Source: JBAXXL01 sp037127915 (GTDB lineage Bacteria; Bacteroidota; Ignavibacteria; Kapaibacteriales; UBA2268). Taken from it: DNA of 64,000 bases. Position numbers and translations under genes: made by a program. Positions 18,566 to 28,343 of this stretch are shown piece by piece (position 1 is the stretch's first letter; each line of letters begins with the position of its first letter). Under the pieces are notes generated by a model. That model was not told where the DNA came from. It was given only the letters and a program-made list of their open reading frames with translations, and made no database searches. The DNA lies in contig JBAXXL010000015.1 in NCBI GenBank assembly GCA_037127915.1, positions 22,882 through 86,881 of the forward strand, read 5' to 3'.

Positions 18566-18586
18566 GCCGTGGGTTTTACCCACGGC
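18566..18586. repeat. Short GC-rich palindrome (9-bp arms)
   Basis: GCCGTGGGT and ACCCACGGC separated by TTT, in the 205-bp gap between the RicT-like gene and the kinase island. A related degenerate palindrome (CCACG / CGTGG arms) occurs at 24290-24309. There is no T-run on the minus side, so it is probably a dispersed palindrome rather than a terminator. Confidence 0.7.
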
Positions 18587-18627
18587 GATTAATACTTTGT
18601 CTCTTCAAATAAAAAACTAATTTGCTC

Positions 18628-20043
18628 TTATTTCCCGTTTTTAGATTGCTCTTTGTTATTATTATGATTATTTACTGTGCTATCTGTTTTGTATGAGTTG
18701 GGTTTTGAGCCGTTGCTTTTGTTGCCATTCCACTTTGCCCCATTGCCATTTTTGTTGTTATTCGTATTTTTTTCGGCTGGATGGGAATTAGAGTTATTAT
18801 GGTTTGGCTTTTTTATATAGTTTTGCTGGTGACCATTTTGCCCGTTGTTTTTACTATGATTTTTACCATTGTGCTCTCTGCTTTCACCGTGGTGATTGCT
18901 TTTTTGTTTTGCTTGTTCTATTAGCAAATCTTCTTCGAAAAAACCGGCAGGTATAATATCATCATCAGGCAGATTATTTAATAAGTTAACTATCGGCGGT
19001 ACTGTCGGTAAATCAGAGTTTTTATTTATGTAAACTTTACCGGTAGTAATATACTTATTCAATTCCTCGAAGGATATATGTGTATATTCACGGTCTTCAT
19101 CATAATATAATGTAGTAATATCTTTGAATATATCAACTTTTAGTATTTTTGCTATGCCTTTTTCGGTTTCTACAACCGAATGTAGAGGCGGATATTTCTC
19201 AAATGCATCGAAATAAGTACTATATTCGTATTTTAAACAACATTTCAAACGTACACAATTTCCGCTGAGCTTTGAAATATTGTTTGATAATTGTTGTTTT
19301 TTTGCATGTTCCAATGTAACGTGTTCGAAATTATGCAAGAAGGTAGTACAGCACATTTCTCTGCCGCATGGTCCTATACTAGTACCAAGTCTTTTTGCTT
19401 CTTCACGGGTAGAAATTTGCCTAAGTTCAATACGGGTACGATATTTTTTTGCCAATTCTTTGACCAATTCGCGAAAATCCACCCTTTGCTGAGCAGTAAA
19501 AAATATAGTAAGTCTTTGGCGGTTGAATTGCCATTCAGCACCGGTAACCTTAATTTCCAAATTATATTGTTCGGATAAAGATTGAGTAAATAGCATAATA
19601 TCTTTGCCTTCCATAATATTCTGACCATGGATGGATTTATCTATACTATTGGCTTTACGGATGATTGAAAATACAGGCATTTCGTCCACATTGCACCTGC
19701 AGGCTTTGTTCTTGGCTAATTTGCCAAGAGTATAGACTGTTCCATAATCCTCACCGGTTTCTTCTTCTACAATTACATCATCACTTAAAGCGAGTTCTAA
19801 CTTTGATGAATTACAATACAATGCTCTACGGTTTGCAGAAAATTCTATTTCTATGTACTCGGAATTGCAAATTTTTGGCTTATGGCACTTATTGCGAAGA
19901 ATATATTCAATTTGATTAATACTTTCAACATCTTCTTTGCAATAGCCATAAGAATTTACATTTCCTTGTACATTGTTATCTATATTTATATCTAAGTTTT
20001 TTTCGGTAATTGGATTATTATTTTCATTTTGATCATTTTCCAT
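18628..20043 (-). CDS. PSP1 domain protein, RicT/YaaT-like
   Basis: 471 residues. The PSP1 core (about 85-345) has the family's Cys-rich signature: CRC near residue 115, then GPCGREMCC and NCVRLKCCLKYE (about 222-270). In Bacillus, RicT forms an iron-sulphur complex affecting RNA processing and development. The role in Bacteroidota is less clear. The N terminus (1-35) and a C-terminal tail of about 100 residues are low complexity, rich in Asn, His, Lys and Gly, and probably disordered. It is followed on the same strand, after 205 bases, by the kinase island. The gene upstream encodes the zinc-ribbon protein, 50 bases away. Confidence 0.85.
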   Translation of the reverse strand: MENDQNENNNPITEKNLDINIDNNVQGNVNSYGYCKEDVESINQIEYILRNKCHKPKICNSEYIEIEFSANRRALYCNSSKLELALSDDVIVEEETGEDYGTVYTLGKLAKNKACRCNVDEMPVFSIIRKANSIDKSIHGQNIMEGKDIMLFTQSLSEQYNLEIKVTGAEWQFNRQRLTIFFTAQQRVDFRELVKELAKKYRTRIELRQISTREEAKRLGTSIGPCGREMCCTTFLHNFEHVTLEHAKKQQLSNNISKLSGNCVRLKCCLKYEYSTYFDAFEKYPPLHSVVETEKGIAKILKVDIFKDITTLYYDEDREYTHISFEELNKYITTGKVYINKNSDLPTVPPIVNLLNNLPDDDIIPAGFFEEDLLIEQAKQKSNHHGESREHNGKNHSKNNGQNGHQQNYIKKPNHNNSNSHPAEKNTNNNKNGNGAKWNGNKSNGSKPNSYKTDSTVNNHNNNKEQSKNGK

Positions 20044-20093
20044 AATTTATTTGAATAATTTATAAAATATATATATTTAATATGATATTGATA

Positions 20094-20831
20094 TTATAAT
20101 TTATCAATATCACTTTCCTCAACGCTGAAGTCTTCCGGTAAAAGAATTCTTCCGCAATTTTCACAATAATGAAACACGTTAAGGTTATTTCTAACATCGA
20201 CAACCAATTGTTTTGTCAAAGAGTTAAAGCATCCCGAACAAGAGTTTGCATGAATAGCAATAGCTGTATCTTTGTGCATAGTTCTTATTCTATTATATTC
20301 CTTAGCATAATCGGGTCTTATTAAAGCTGTAATCTTTTCACGTTTCAGATAAAGATCTTTCATTTCGTCATCTTGTTCGCTAGAAATCGCAATAAGTTCC
20401 TTTTGTTTTTCATTTAGTTCTTTCACAGATTCGGATAAATCTTCTTTCTGTTTGTCTAAAATTCTACTAAGGTTCTCTAATTTCAGGCCTTCTGTTCTAA
20501 ATTGTTCACTTAATTTAGAATGTTCTCTTTTTATATGAGCTATTTCCGCAGTAATAGCGTCGAATTCTTTATTATTTCTTACATTAAATTGCTGTTGCAT
20601 AAGTTGGTCTTCACGTTCTTTTAATTCGACCAACGTGGATTTTGCTTTAGTACAAAAATCTTTAATTTCATGAATTATTTTTTCTGTTTCAGCAACAGTA
20701 TCTTCTGCTTGTTGTTTAAACAAGCGTTTTAGATCCAATTCATGAGGCAAATCGCCGAGTTCGTCTTGCAATTCATCAATACGTGAGTCGATTTCGGCTA
20801 ATACACCTATTTTATAGATTTCACTATTCAT
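20094..20831 (-). CDS. Coiled-coil protein with C4-type zinc ribbon
   Basis: 245 residues. Residues 5-190 are almost wholly heptad coiled coil, rich in Glu, Lys and Leu. The C-terminal ribbon has SCSGC (about 197) and CENCG (about 221), the four-cysteine pattern of the zf-RING_7 family. Family function is unsettled; nucleic-acid or flagellar roles have been proposed for homologues. It lies 26 bases after the Nif3-like gene on the same strand, a pairing common in bacteria. Confidence 0.85.
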   Translation of the reverse strand: MNSEIYKIGVLAEIDSRIDELQDELGDLPHELDLKRLFKQQAEDTVAETEKIIHEIKDFCTKAKSTLVELKEREDQLMQQQFNVRNNKEFDAITAEIAHIKREHSKLSEQFRTEGLKLENLSRILDKQKEDLSESVKELNEKQKELIAISSEQDDEMKDLYLKREKITALIRPDYAKEYNRIRTMHKDTAIAIHANSCSGCFNSLTKQLVVDVRNNLNVFHYCENCGRILLPEDFSVEESDIDKL

Positions 20832-20857
20832 TATTTCACCATCTATTTTTATTATTA

Positions 20858-21673
20858 TTAAATTTTTTGATAATTAATTTTTTCGTATTTCGGGTAATAA
20901 TATACCGGATTAGTAATAGTCTCAGATTTTAAGAACACAGCTTTGCTTTGGAATTTGTCGTTCAATAGCTTAGCTAAATGTTCTGGAACGAATTGTTCCA
21001 TTTCATAATGTCCGGGGTCAACCAACCATAATTTTCCTTCAGCTTTATGAAACTGGTGATAACTTATATCAGCAGTTATAAAAGCATCTACATTTTTTGC
21101 CAGCGCATCATCAATAAATGATGTGCCGCTGCCGCCGACAATGGCAACTGTTTTAATTCCTTTTGCAGAGCCACGAGCAAAACGCAGTGGACCTCCAAAA
21201 GAATTTGAAATAATGTCTAGGAAGTGATCAGGAAAAACGGGGATAGCAAATTGCCCAATAACACCCATACCGCAGTTTTCATTAGTTTGCGACGGTACTA
21301 GAAAATCAATAAACTCTAATCCAAGCAAATTTGAAATGATTTTGCTTGTTCCTTCGGAATAGGAATCGAATGTTGTATGGATTGAGAAAAGCGATATTGA
21401 ATTCTGGATAATTTTTGTTACTAAATTACCGACCCTTTCATCAGAATTTATTGATAAAAGAGCTTGCCATATCAGCGGATGGAATGTAACTATAAGCTCG
21501 CAATTTTTGCTGATTGCTTCGGCGATTACTGTTTCGGTTACTTCTAAAGCAACTAAAGCCTTTGAAAAATCTATATTTGAGCTTTGCACCTGTAAACCTA
21601 TTCGGTCACCTTGCATTGCAGTTTTCGGTGGCAGTAATTCATTTATTTCGTCTAAAAAATCCCCAAGGGTCAT
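20858..21673 (-). CDS. Nif3-like dinuclear metal-centre protein
   Basis: 271 residues, the usual length for the short Nif3/YbgI form without an inserted domain. Metal-ligand motifs are visible: TFHPLIW near residue 65, SIHTTFD near 98, and ADISYHQF with PGHYEME near 215-235. Homologues form toroidal hexamers with two metals per subunit. Some are annotated as GTP cyclohydrolase type 2, but the reaction is uncertain. First gene of a minus-strand run with the zinc-ribbon and PSP1 genes. Confidence 0.88.
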   Translation of the reverse strand: MTLGDFLDEINELLPPKTAMQGDRIGLQVQSSNIDFSKALVALEVTETVIAEAISKNCELIVTFHPLIWQALLSINSDERVGNLVTKIIQNSISLFSIHTTFDSYSEGTSKIISNLLGLEFIDFLVPSQTNENCGMGVIGQFAIPVFPDHFLDIISNSFGGPLRFARGSAKGIKTVAIVGGSGTSFIDDALAKNVDAFITADISYHQFHKAEGKLWLVDPGHYEMEQFVPEHLAKLLNDKFQSKAVFLKSETITNPVYYYPKYEKINYQKI

Positions 21674-21812
21674 CTTTTTCTGTACTTTTCCTTAAAATGA
21701 AAAATTCGCTAATGTAAAATTACGAAACTTTGAATAGTAATACAATTTTAAACAACGTTAATTCGTTACTAATGTGTTATTAATTTACAAATTTTCATAA
21801 AATAGTGTAAAA

Positions 21813-22511
21813 ATGTCAAAAAATATTCCGTTTTTAGTGGTTTCAATAGTCATTTTGGGTAGCTTGTTTTTAAAAGCTGAACCGAATGACAGTAATTATG
21901 TGTTCAAATCACCACGTTCATTAATTGGGTCGCAATCAACAACAAGTGATTTAAAATATTCTGCCGGTGGAATAGTAGTCATAACCGAATCCGGATTTGG
22001 GGGTGGGATTTATTACGATATAAGAATTCATCCGAAATTAGCATTGGAATTCGATATGCCAATAACATATCTACGGGCTTCAGACGAGATTCAAGTAGAA
22101 GTTAGAGATCAAGCAGGGACAGGATTCGAGTGGAAGGTTCCGGGTAAAATAAATCGTTTATATAGAATCCCAATAACCGCGGGACTTCGATACCAACTAT
22201 TCAGCAATTCACTTGCAGGAAATTTTAAACCATATCTTACTGCAGGCGCTGGGATGGGGCTAATTCTACAAACACCATATCAATATGAGTTTTTTCATTC
22301 ATTTAATTACTTGAAATCTTACGCAAAACCTGCAATCTTTGCCGGCATTGGTGCAGATTTTAGTGGTAATAGTAATCGAATTTCACGTGTTTTCGTTAAA
22401 TATTATTATATTCCTTTCGGCGGTGATGGAATTGAATCAGTTATCGGATTGCCGATTAAAAATTGCGGAGGGTTATTCCTCGGTATTGATATCGGCGGCG
22501 GCTGGAAATAG
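21813..22511 (+). CDS. Predicted outer-membrane beta-barrel protein
   Basis: 232 residues with a signal peptide (1-22, ending LFLKA). The rest is alternating beta sequence with GGIYYDI, LRYQLF, YLTAGAGMGL and GIGADF turns, typical of 8-stranded OmpA/OprF-like barrels. It is transcribed divergently from the Nif3-like gene across a 139-bp AT-rich gap. Substrate unknown. A strong bidirectional hairpin follows. Confidence 0.75.
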   Translation: MSKNIPFLVVSIVILGSLFLKAEPNDSNYVFKSPRSLIGSQSTTSDLKYSAGGIVVITESGFGGGIYYDIRIHPKLALEFDMPITYLRASDEIQVEVRDQAGTGFEWKVPGKINRLYRIPITAGLRYQLFSNSLAGNFKPYLTAGAGMGLILQTPYQYEFFHSFNYLKSYAKPAIFAGIGADFSGNSNRISRVFVKYYYIPFGGDGIESVIGLPIKNCGGLFLGIDIGGGWK

Positions 22512-22554
22512 AAAATAGTTATAAATTATAAGTTGGAAGTTGAAAGTTGAAAGA

Positions 22555-22592
22555 AACAAAAGAGATGCAAAATTTTGCACCTCTTTTGTTTT
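22555..22592. terminator. Bidirectional rho-independent terminator
   Basis: A long hairpin with AACAAAAGAG (22555-22564) and CTCTTTTGTT (22581-22590) arms around a self-complementary TGCAAAATTTTGCA core. A-rich before and T-rich after, it can serve the barrel gene on plus and possibly the unknown genes on minus. Confidence 0.75.
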
Positions 22593-22661
22593 CTTTCCCG
22601 GGAGATTCCTGCTTACAGTTGGAAAAAAAATTCATATGCAATTCGCCCAAATAAATAAATG

Positions 22662-22738
22662 GGCTCCACTTTGATGTGATCTGACCCCAATAAGTTGGAC
22701 ATAAAACTTTTGGGGTGCAGATCATTAAAGTGGAGTCC
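22662..22738. mobile_element. Nested inverted repeat, possible IS3-family end remnant or MITE
   Basis: Outer arms GGCTCCACTTT (22662-22672) and AAAGTGGAGTCC (22727-22738) enclose inner arms GATCTGACCCCAA and TTTTGGGGTGCAGATC. The centre TAAGTTGGACATAAAACTT resembles IS3-family termini (CCCC..AAGTTGGACA). No transposase is present. The rest of the 292-bp gap has no gene I can support. Confidence 0.5.
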
Positions 22739-22803
22739 ATCTTGTTCTTTTGGTTTTATTCCCAAAGCGGGTCACGGGTTGATGTGTAGGGGGGAGAAAA
22801 TAG

Positions 22804-23322
22804 TTAATTCTTCCGTATGTAATGTTTGTATTTTTTCCGAATCTGTATTCGCAGTGGGTTCACTATTTTTTCTTCGAAAAGTTTCTTTTGTTTTATGTTT
22901 TCAAAAAGACCAAGTGAAATGTTGATTTCTTCGTCATTTTTGGTTGATCTGTCCTTTGGGTCAAGAATCTTATAAAAACCTAGGGCTGATTGATTTATTT
23001 TCGGAGTTTTAACCACAACAGTATATAATACCCTTTGTTTATTGCGGTAATAAAAAAACATTGGGGCCATATAGGAATTTGTATCAAATTCTGAATTACC
23101 AAAAATCGGCATATCTATAGGTGGATTCAATTCCGGATGAAGTTCTTTAAATTTTTCAATTTCTGACAATAATTCTGATCGAGTAATATTGAATTTGTAA
23201 TACTCTATACCGCCGTATGAAGGATGCATAAATAGAATAAAAAAATGGAAAAAATAATATACTAATATTATAAATACTCCAATACTTATCATTATTTTAT
23301 ATTTTTCTGGGAAAGGTTTCAC
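22804..23322 (-). CDS. Unknown membrane-anchored protein, tandem paralogue A
   Basis: 172 residues. It starts with GTG one base after the stop of the paralogue at 23324-23857. A single N-terminal transmembrane segment (about 10-32) is followed by a soluble region. Shared blocks with the neighbour: ELNPP(I/A)D, PIFG, SALGF, INxSLG and NIKQKKLFEE.IVNPL. I recognise no family. The basic C terminus (KKYKHYIRKN) is conserved in kind. The two genes are clearly a tandem duplication and probably co-translated. Confidence 0.8.
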   Translation of the reverse strand: MKPFPEKYKIMISIGVFIILVYYFFHFFILFMHPSYGGIEYYKFNITRSELLSEIEKFKELHPELNPPIDMPIFGNSEFDTNSYMAPMFFYYRNKQRVLYTVVVKTPKINQSALGFYKILDPKDRSTKNDEEINISLGLFENIKQKKLFEEKIVNPLRIQIRKKYKHYIRKN

Positions 23323-23323
23323 G

Positions 23324-23857
23324 TTATTTCTTCTGTTTTAGTCGTTTGTATTTTTCTCTTATTTGTTTGTGTAGTGGGTTCACTATTCTCTCCTCGAATA
23401 GTTTCTTTTGTTTTATGTTATCGGAACAGCCAAGAGAAAAATTTATTTCTTTGTCATTGATTCTAGAATTTTCCTTTGGATTAATAATACTATAAAAACC
23501 CAAGGCAGAGTGGTTCCTATCACCTTCCATCAATAACGTTAGTAATATAATCTGATTTTCTGGATAATAGAAATAAATTGGCAAATAATAATCATATTCT
23601 TGTGTAGAATCATAAGCGGAAGAACCAAAAATTGGATCATCTGCTGGAGGATTTAAATTTGGATTATTTTGTTTGAAAATTTCAATTTCAGATTCCAATT
23701 CATCAGATCCGATATTAAATTCATAACTCTCAACACTAGCATAAGGGGCATGTGTCAATAGCATTCCAAATCGAAGAAAAAAATACAAGAATACAAGTGT
23801 TAAACAAATTAAACATATTAATAGTAGTTTCTTGTAATGTTTTTTTAAAAAATTCAT
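23324..23857 (-). CDS. Unknown membrane-anchored protein, tandem paralogue B
   Basis: 177 residues from the ATG at 23857. The frame extends 18 codons further upstream, but that part has no conserved sequence, and the later ATG places the transmembrane helix (about 10-32) at the N terminus as in its paralogue. Paralogous to 22804-23322 over most of its length (NLNPPADDPIFG, SALGFYSI, NIKQKKLFEERIVNPL). Function unknown. Upstream is a 640-bp repeat-rich gap. Confidence 0.75.
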   Translation of the reverse strand: MNFLKKHYKKLLLICLICLTLVFLYFFLRFGMLLTHAPYASVESYEFNIGSDELESEIEIFKQNNPNLNPPADDPIFGSSAYDSTQEYDYYLPIYFYYPENQIILLTLLMEGDRNHSALGFYSIINPKENSRINDKEINFSLGCSDNIKQKKLFEERIVNPLHKQIREKYKRLKQKK

Positions 23858-24030
23858 ATTGTTATTACCATAAATATTATTTCGGAAAACATTGTGTTGA
23901 ATACTCCCCATAATTATAAAACCAATTTTTCATTGTCATGAACTTACTTCTAGTAAATTTCAAACATACAACAGAGATTCTGTTCTAAATTAATCATTTC
24001 ATTTGAAATAACAAAAATATAATTAAAATT

Positions 24031-24187
24031 CATCCCGTTAGGGATGCGATATCGGAAGATATTCGGATATGACGCGACCACGAAGTGCCTTTAGGTACGT
24101 TATATATTTATATATCATCACTACGTGATTCAAACCAAACGCGCAAACTCTTTTCTACCGACATTTTGTGCCAACGGCACAATTACC
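24031..24187. repeat. Intergenic palindrome-rich repeat, family A
   Basis: Starts CATCCCGTTAGGGATG, runs through GTGCCTTTAGGTAC and ends near TTTCTACCGAC and GTGCCAACGGCAC. The same ordered set of motifs occurs at 34351-34423 (part), 36811-36966 and 37754-37850. Each motif is itself a small dyad. Non-coding. Confidence 0.75.
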
Positions 24188-24202
24188 TTTTTTTCTTATC
24201 TT

Positions 24203-24240
24203 CGCCAATCTGCTAAATCTGTGTCATCTGTGTGCGAATC
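24203..24240. repeat. Phrase repeat, family E, copy 1
   Basis: CAATCTGCTAAATCTG-TGTCATCTGTGTGCGAATC type phrase. Related copies are at 24334-24380 and 51374-51417, and in reverse orientation at 57468-57506 and 60313-60351. Confidence 0.65.
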
Positions 24241-24280
24241 TTCGAAGGGCATTTCGGCTAAAGCCAACCATATCGGGCGT

Positions 24281-24325
24281 TCATCTTGCCCACGACTTAA
24301 AAGCCGTGGCTATTCATGAAGATGA
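24281..24325. repeat. Hairpin repeat with CCACG/CGTGG core
   Basis: TCATCTT (24281-24287) pairs with AAGATGA (24319-24325) around an inner CCACG / CGTGG hairpin. The inner part resembles the palindrome at 18566-18586. Confidence 0.6.
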
Positions 24326-24333
24326 CCAAAAAA

Positions 24334-24380
24334 ATTAATCCGCGCTTATCTGCTAAATCCGCGTCTTCTGTGTGCTAATA
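24334..24380. repeat. Phrase repeat, family E, copy 2
   Basis: ATCTGCTAAATCCGCG followed by TCTTCTGTGTGCTAAT. Same phrase as at 24203, 51374 and, inverted, 57468 and 60313. Confidence 0.65.
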
Positions 24381-24406
24381 ATTCTTGGGCTTCTTAAATT
24401 GAGGAT

Positions 24407-24431
24407 GGATTCCTGCTTCCGCAGGAATGAC
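24407..24431. repeat. Palindrome GGATTCCTGC / GCAGGAAT, family D
   Basis: Arms GATTCCTGC and GCAGGAATGAC around TTCC. A variant with the same flanks but a changed stem (GATTCCCGA / TCGGGAATGAC) is at 51296-51321. Compensatory change in both arms suggests the pairing matters. Confidence 0.65.
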
Positions 24432-24433
24432 CG

Positions 24434-24463
24434 ACACAAAAAAAGGGCGTATGCAAAACGCCC
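24434..24463 (-). terminator. Rho-independent terminator for pckA
   Basis: On the minus strand, a GGGCGT / ACGCCC stem (24445-24463) with a 7-nt loop is followed by a run of seven T. It lies 39 bases beyond the pckA stop codon. Confidence 0.8.
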
Positions 24464-24501
24464 CCTACTTTATGAACTTTTAACTTTATAATTTTACGAA
24501 C

Positions 24502-26121
<1,620 letters not shown>

Positions 26122-26295
26122 AAAATCCTATTTTATGTAAAATAAAAAGCAAAATTAACTCAATTGGAATTATTAACCAAAGAAATGAATAAAGATTAAT
26201 TTTATTGTGAAGATTTTCACGAAGTTCGGTTGGTTGTTTTCGCACGGCTCATTTTTCTAATCACGTTCAATCCTTTCAAGATTGGGAAAATTGGC

Positions 26296-26362
26296 TTTGT
26301 GTACTTTGTGGTTAAATTTTCTTCTTCGCATTAACAATTTACAATTAACCATTGACCATTAC
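26296..26362. repeat. Phrase repeats, families F and G
   Basis: CTTTGTGTACTTTGTGGTTAAA (26296-26318, compare 57605 and 60449) is followed by ATTAACAATTTACAATTAACC (26329-26362, compare 34441-34474). The end overlaps the stop of the TonB receptor gene by a few bases. The rest of the 237-bp gap shows nothing else. Confidence 0.55.
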
Positions 26363-28272
26363 ATTCCGACATTCACTTTCAGTGTTGCATTTCTGCCGGG
26401 CATAGGGTAATTGGAAATTATAGTGTATTGCTTATCGAAAACGTTGTTAATGCTAAAAGATACGGTTAGTTCTGTTTTGGATATCGTCCAGGTTCTACTT
26501 CCAAAAATATCAACTAAGAAGTAATTTGGAATTACGGAGGAATAAGAATTGTCGGGAAGTGAGAATATATGGCTTGAATAATAAAATTTACATCCCAAAT
26601 TGTGCGGCTTTTTGGAATAAATCGCCGAAGCTGTGAGAATTTCCTGTGGTGTATAAACCAAAATCTTGCCTTTGTTTAATGAGTTGTTCGCTTCGTCCGT
26701 AGCTTTTTGGCGGGTATAGGATATATTCAGATTAATATACTTCTGAAAGAAACTTGTTCCCGCGCTCAATTCAAAACCCTGATTAATCACCCTGCCCAAA
26801 TTTTCCGCACTCCAACTGACCGCGCTTTTCGGCACCGATATAATTTTATCTTTCGTATCCATATAAAACAACACTGCGGAAAAATCGAGAAAATCCAGCG
26901 TGTGGTTTGTAACCTCGAAATTATATGAATGAGAATACTCCGGCAATAAATCGGTATTGCCGTAATTCAGGTAATACATCTCATTGAACGACGGCGCGCG
27001 GAAATTATACGAATAGTTCAATTTCACTGTCGTTGACAGATTATTAATTTTACCTGTCAAACCAATAAATGGCGAAAGAAACGGTTTGAAATCTCCCACT
27101 TTATTAAATCTCAGCGCGGTATTCGCCGCCATCTCAAAATTAGCATAAGTCTTGAAATATGACCCGCTCCACAAACCCGAAAATTCGCTACGGACTATGT
27201 TATTCGAAGTCGTTTTCTGAAGCATATCGCCCGAAAGGGCTGATAAAGTATAATCAAACGTAAATTCATTCACGAAATTGCGGAAGTTTTTTATATACTT
27301 TACCTTCAGCGAAATATCATTATTCAGGTATTCAGTTACAGTCGGCAATCCGTAAAAAACATTCCAATCGTCGCGGTATTTCGTCGAACCGAGATTGTAA
27401 AGCGCACTCATAGTCAGTATGTTGTTGTCGGAAAGTTGTTTTTCACCGCTCAGAACAACAAATAAAGATTTGTTGTTCAGCCGTGATGTCAGGTTTTCCG
27501 GTTTACCGTAAATTACAGCTCCCGGACTGCCGCGGTCGGAAGTAGTGGCGAACACGTCGGTTTTGAATTTGAACGATTTGCCGGAATATTGATTGACAAA
27601 GAAAAACGAAAGACTTTGGAAATCGCCGTTATTACGTTTATACATAACATTGTTGCCGAAATCATTTATTATAAACGGATAATTTCCTTGCGAATAATTA
27701 TATTCCACGACAGCCGATTGTGAGGACTTCAACAAATTGGACGAACCTTTAATAATAGTTTTATATGTGTTGAAACTTCCCGCAAGTAATGATGCGGAAA
27801 GTCCCGCGCTGTCTTCCGGTGCCGGAATAATATTCAAAGCACCGCCAATTGCACCTCCACCGAAAAATGCGCTCATCCCGCCTTTATAAACTGAAATTTC
27901 CTCCACCATCGAAGTCGGTACAATGGAAAAATCGAAGCTTCCCGATGCGGATTGGTTAATCTTCATCCCGTCGAGCATCACGGTATTTTGCGAACTTGAT
28001 TGTCCGCGGAGGGATACAGTTTTCATACCGCCCAAACCGCCATAATCATTTATAAATGTACCCGGGATATATTTAATCGCCTCGGTTAGCTGTTGAAGAT
28101 TCATTGAGCTTAGTTCTTGCAATTTAAGCGAGGTGGAGGTAGAAAATTGCTTTTCAATACCTTCACGGTAACCAATGACCTCAATTTGCTGGCCTTTAGC
28201 GATTGAATCGCGGACATCGGCTAATAATTTCGGTGCGCTGAGTAAAAATAATATGATGAAAATTTTCTGCAT
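26359..28272 (-). CDS. TonB-dependent outer-membrane receptor
   Basis: 637 residues. Signal peptide 1-18 (ending KLLA). Plug domain about 30-150 with IEVIGYRE, SLRGQSSSQNTVMLDGMKINQ and VEEISVYKGG. The remainder is a 22-strand-type barrel. It imports a ligand across the outer membrane using TonB. Overall form is closest to BtuB/FepA-like receptors, but the substrate cannot be read from sequence. I saw no cobalamin riboswitch in the 71-bp leader. No TonB, ExbBD or ABC partner genes lie adjacent. The C-terminal residue is Met rather than the usual Phe. Confidence 0.92.
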   Translation of the reverse strand: MQKIFIILFLLSAPKLLADVRDSIAKGQQIEVIGYREGIEKQFSTSTSLKLQELSSMNLQQLTEAIKYIPGTFINDYGGLGGMKTVSLRGQSSSQNTVMLDGMKINQSASGSFDFSIVPTSMVEEISVYKGGMSAFFGGGAIGGALNIIPAPEDSAGLSASLLAGSFNTYKTIIKGSSNLLKSSQSAVVEYNYSQGNYPFIINDFGNNVMYKRNNGDFQSLSFFFVNQYSGKSFKFKTDVFATTSDRGSPGAVIYGKPENLTSRLNNKSLFVVLSGEKQLSDNNILTMSALYNLGSTKYRDDWNVFYGLPTVTEYLNNDISLKVKYIKNFRNFVNEFTFDYTLSALSGDMLQKTTSNNIVRSEFSGLWSGSYFKTYANFEMAANTALRFNKVGDFKPFLSPFIGLTGKINNLSTTVKLNYSYNFRAPSFNEMYYLNYGNTDLLPEYSHSYNFEVTNHTLDFLDFSAVLFYMDTKDKIISVPKSAVSWSAENLGRVINQGFELSAGTSFFQKYINLNISYTRQKATDEANNSLNKGKILVYTPQEILTASAIYSKKPHNLGCKFYYSSHIFSLPDNSYSSVIPNYFLVDIFGSRTWTISKTELTVSFSINNVFDKQYTIISNYPMPGRNATLKVNVGM

Positions 28273-28343
28273 TCGATAACAATTTGTAATTTTGTCTGAT
28301 AAATATTTTTAAATTTAACAAATTTGGCAAAGTTAATCACAAT

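Noticed and set aside
23858..23911. N-terminal extension of membrane paralogue B from the ATG at 23911.
   Set aside because: It would bury the transmembrane segment, and the paralogue has nothing matching it.
24125..24319. A 64-residue plus-strand frame across the repeat region.
   Set aside because: It runs through repeat family A and the phrase repeats; composition is not protein-like and there is no ribosome-binding site.
28273..28343. Cobalamin riboswitch upstream of the BtuB-like TonB receptor.
   Set aside because: The leader is only 71 bases, AT-rich, and shows no B12-box or conserved stems.
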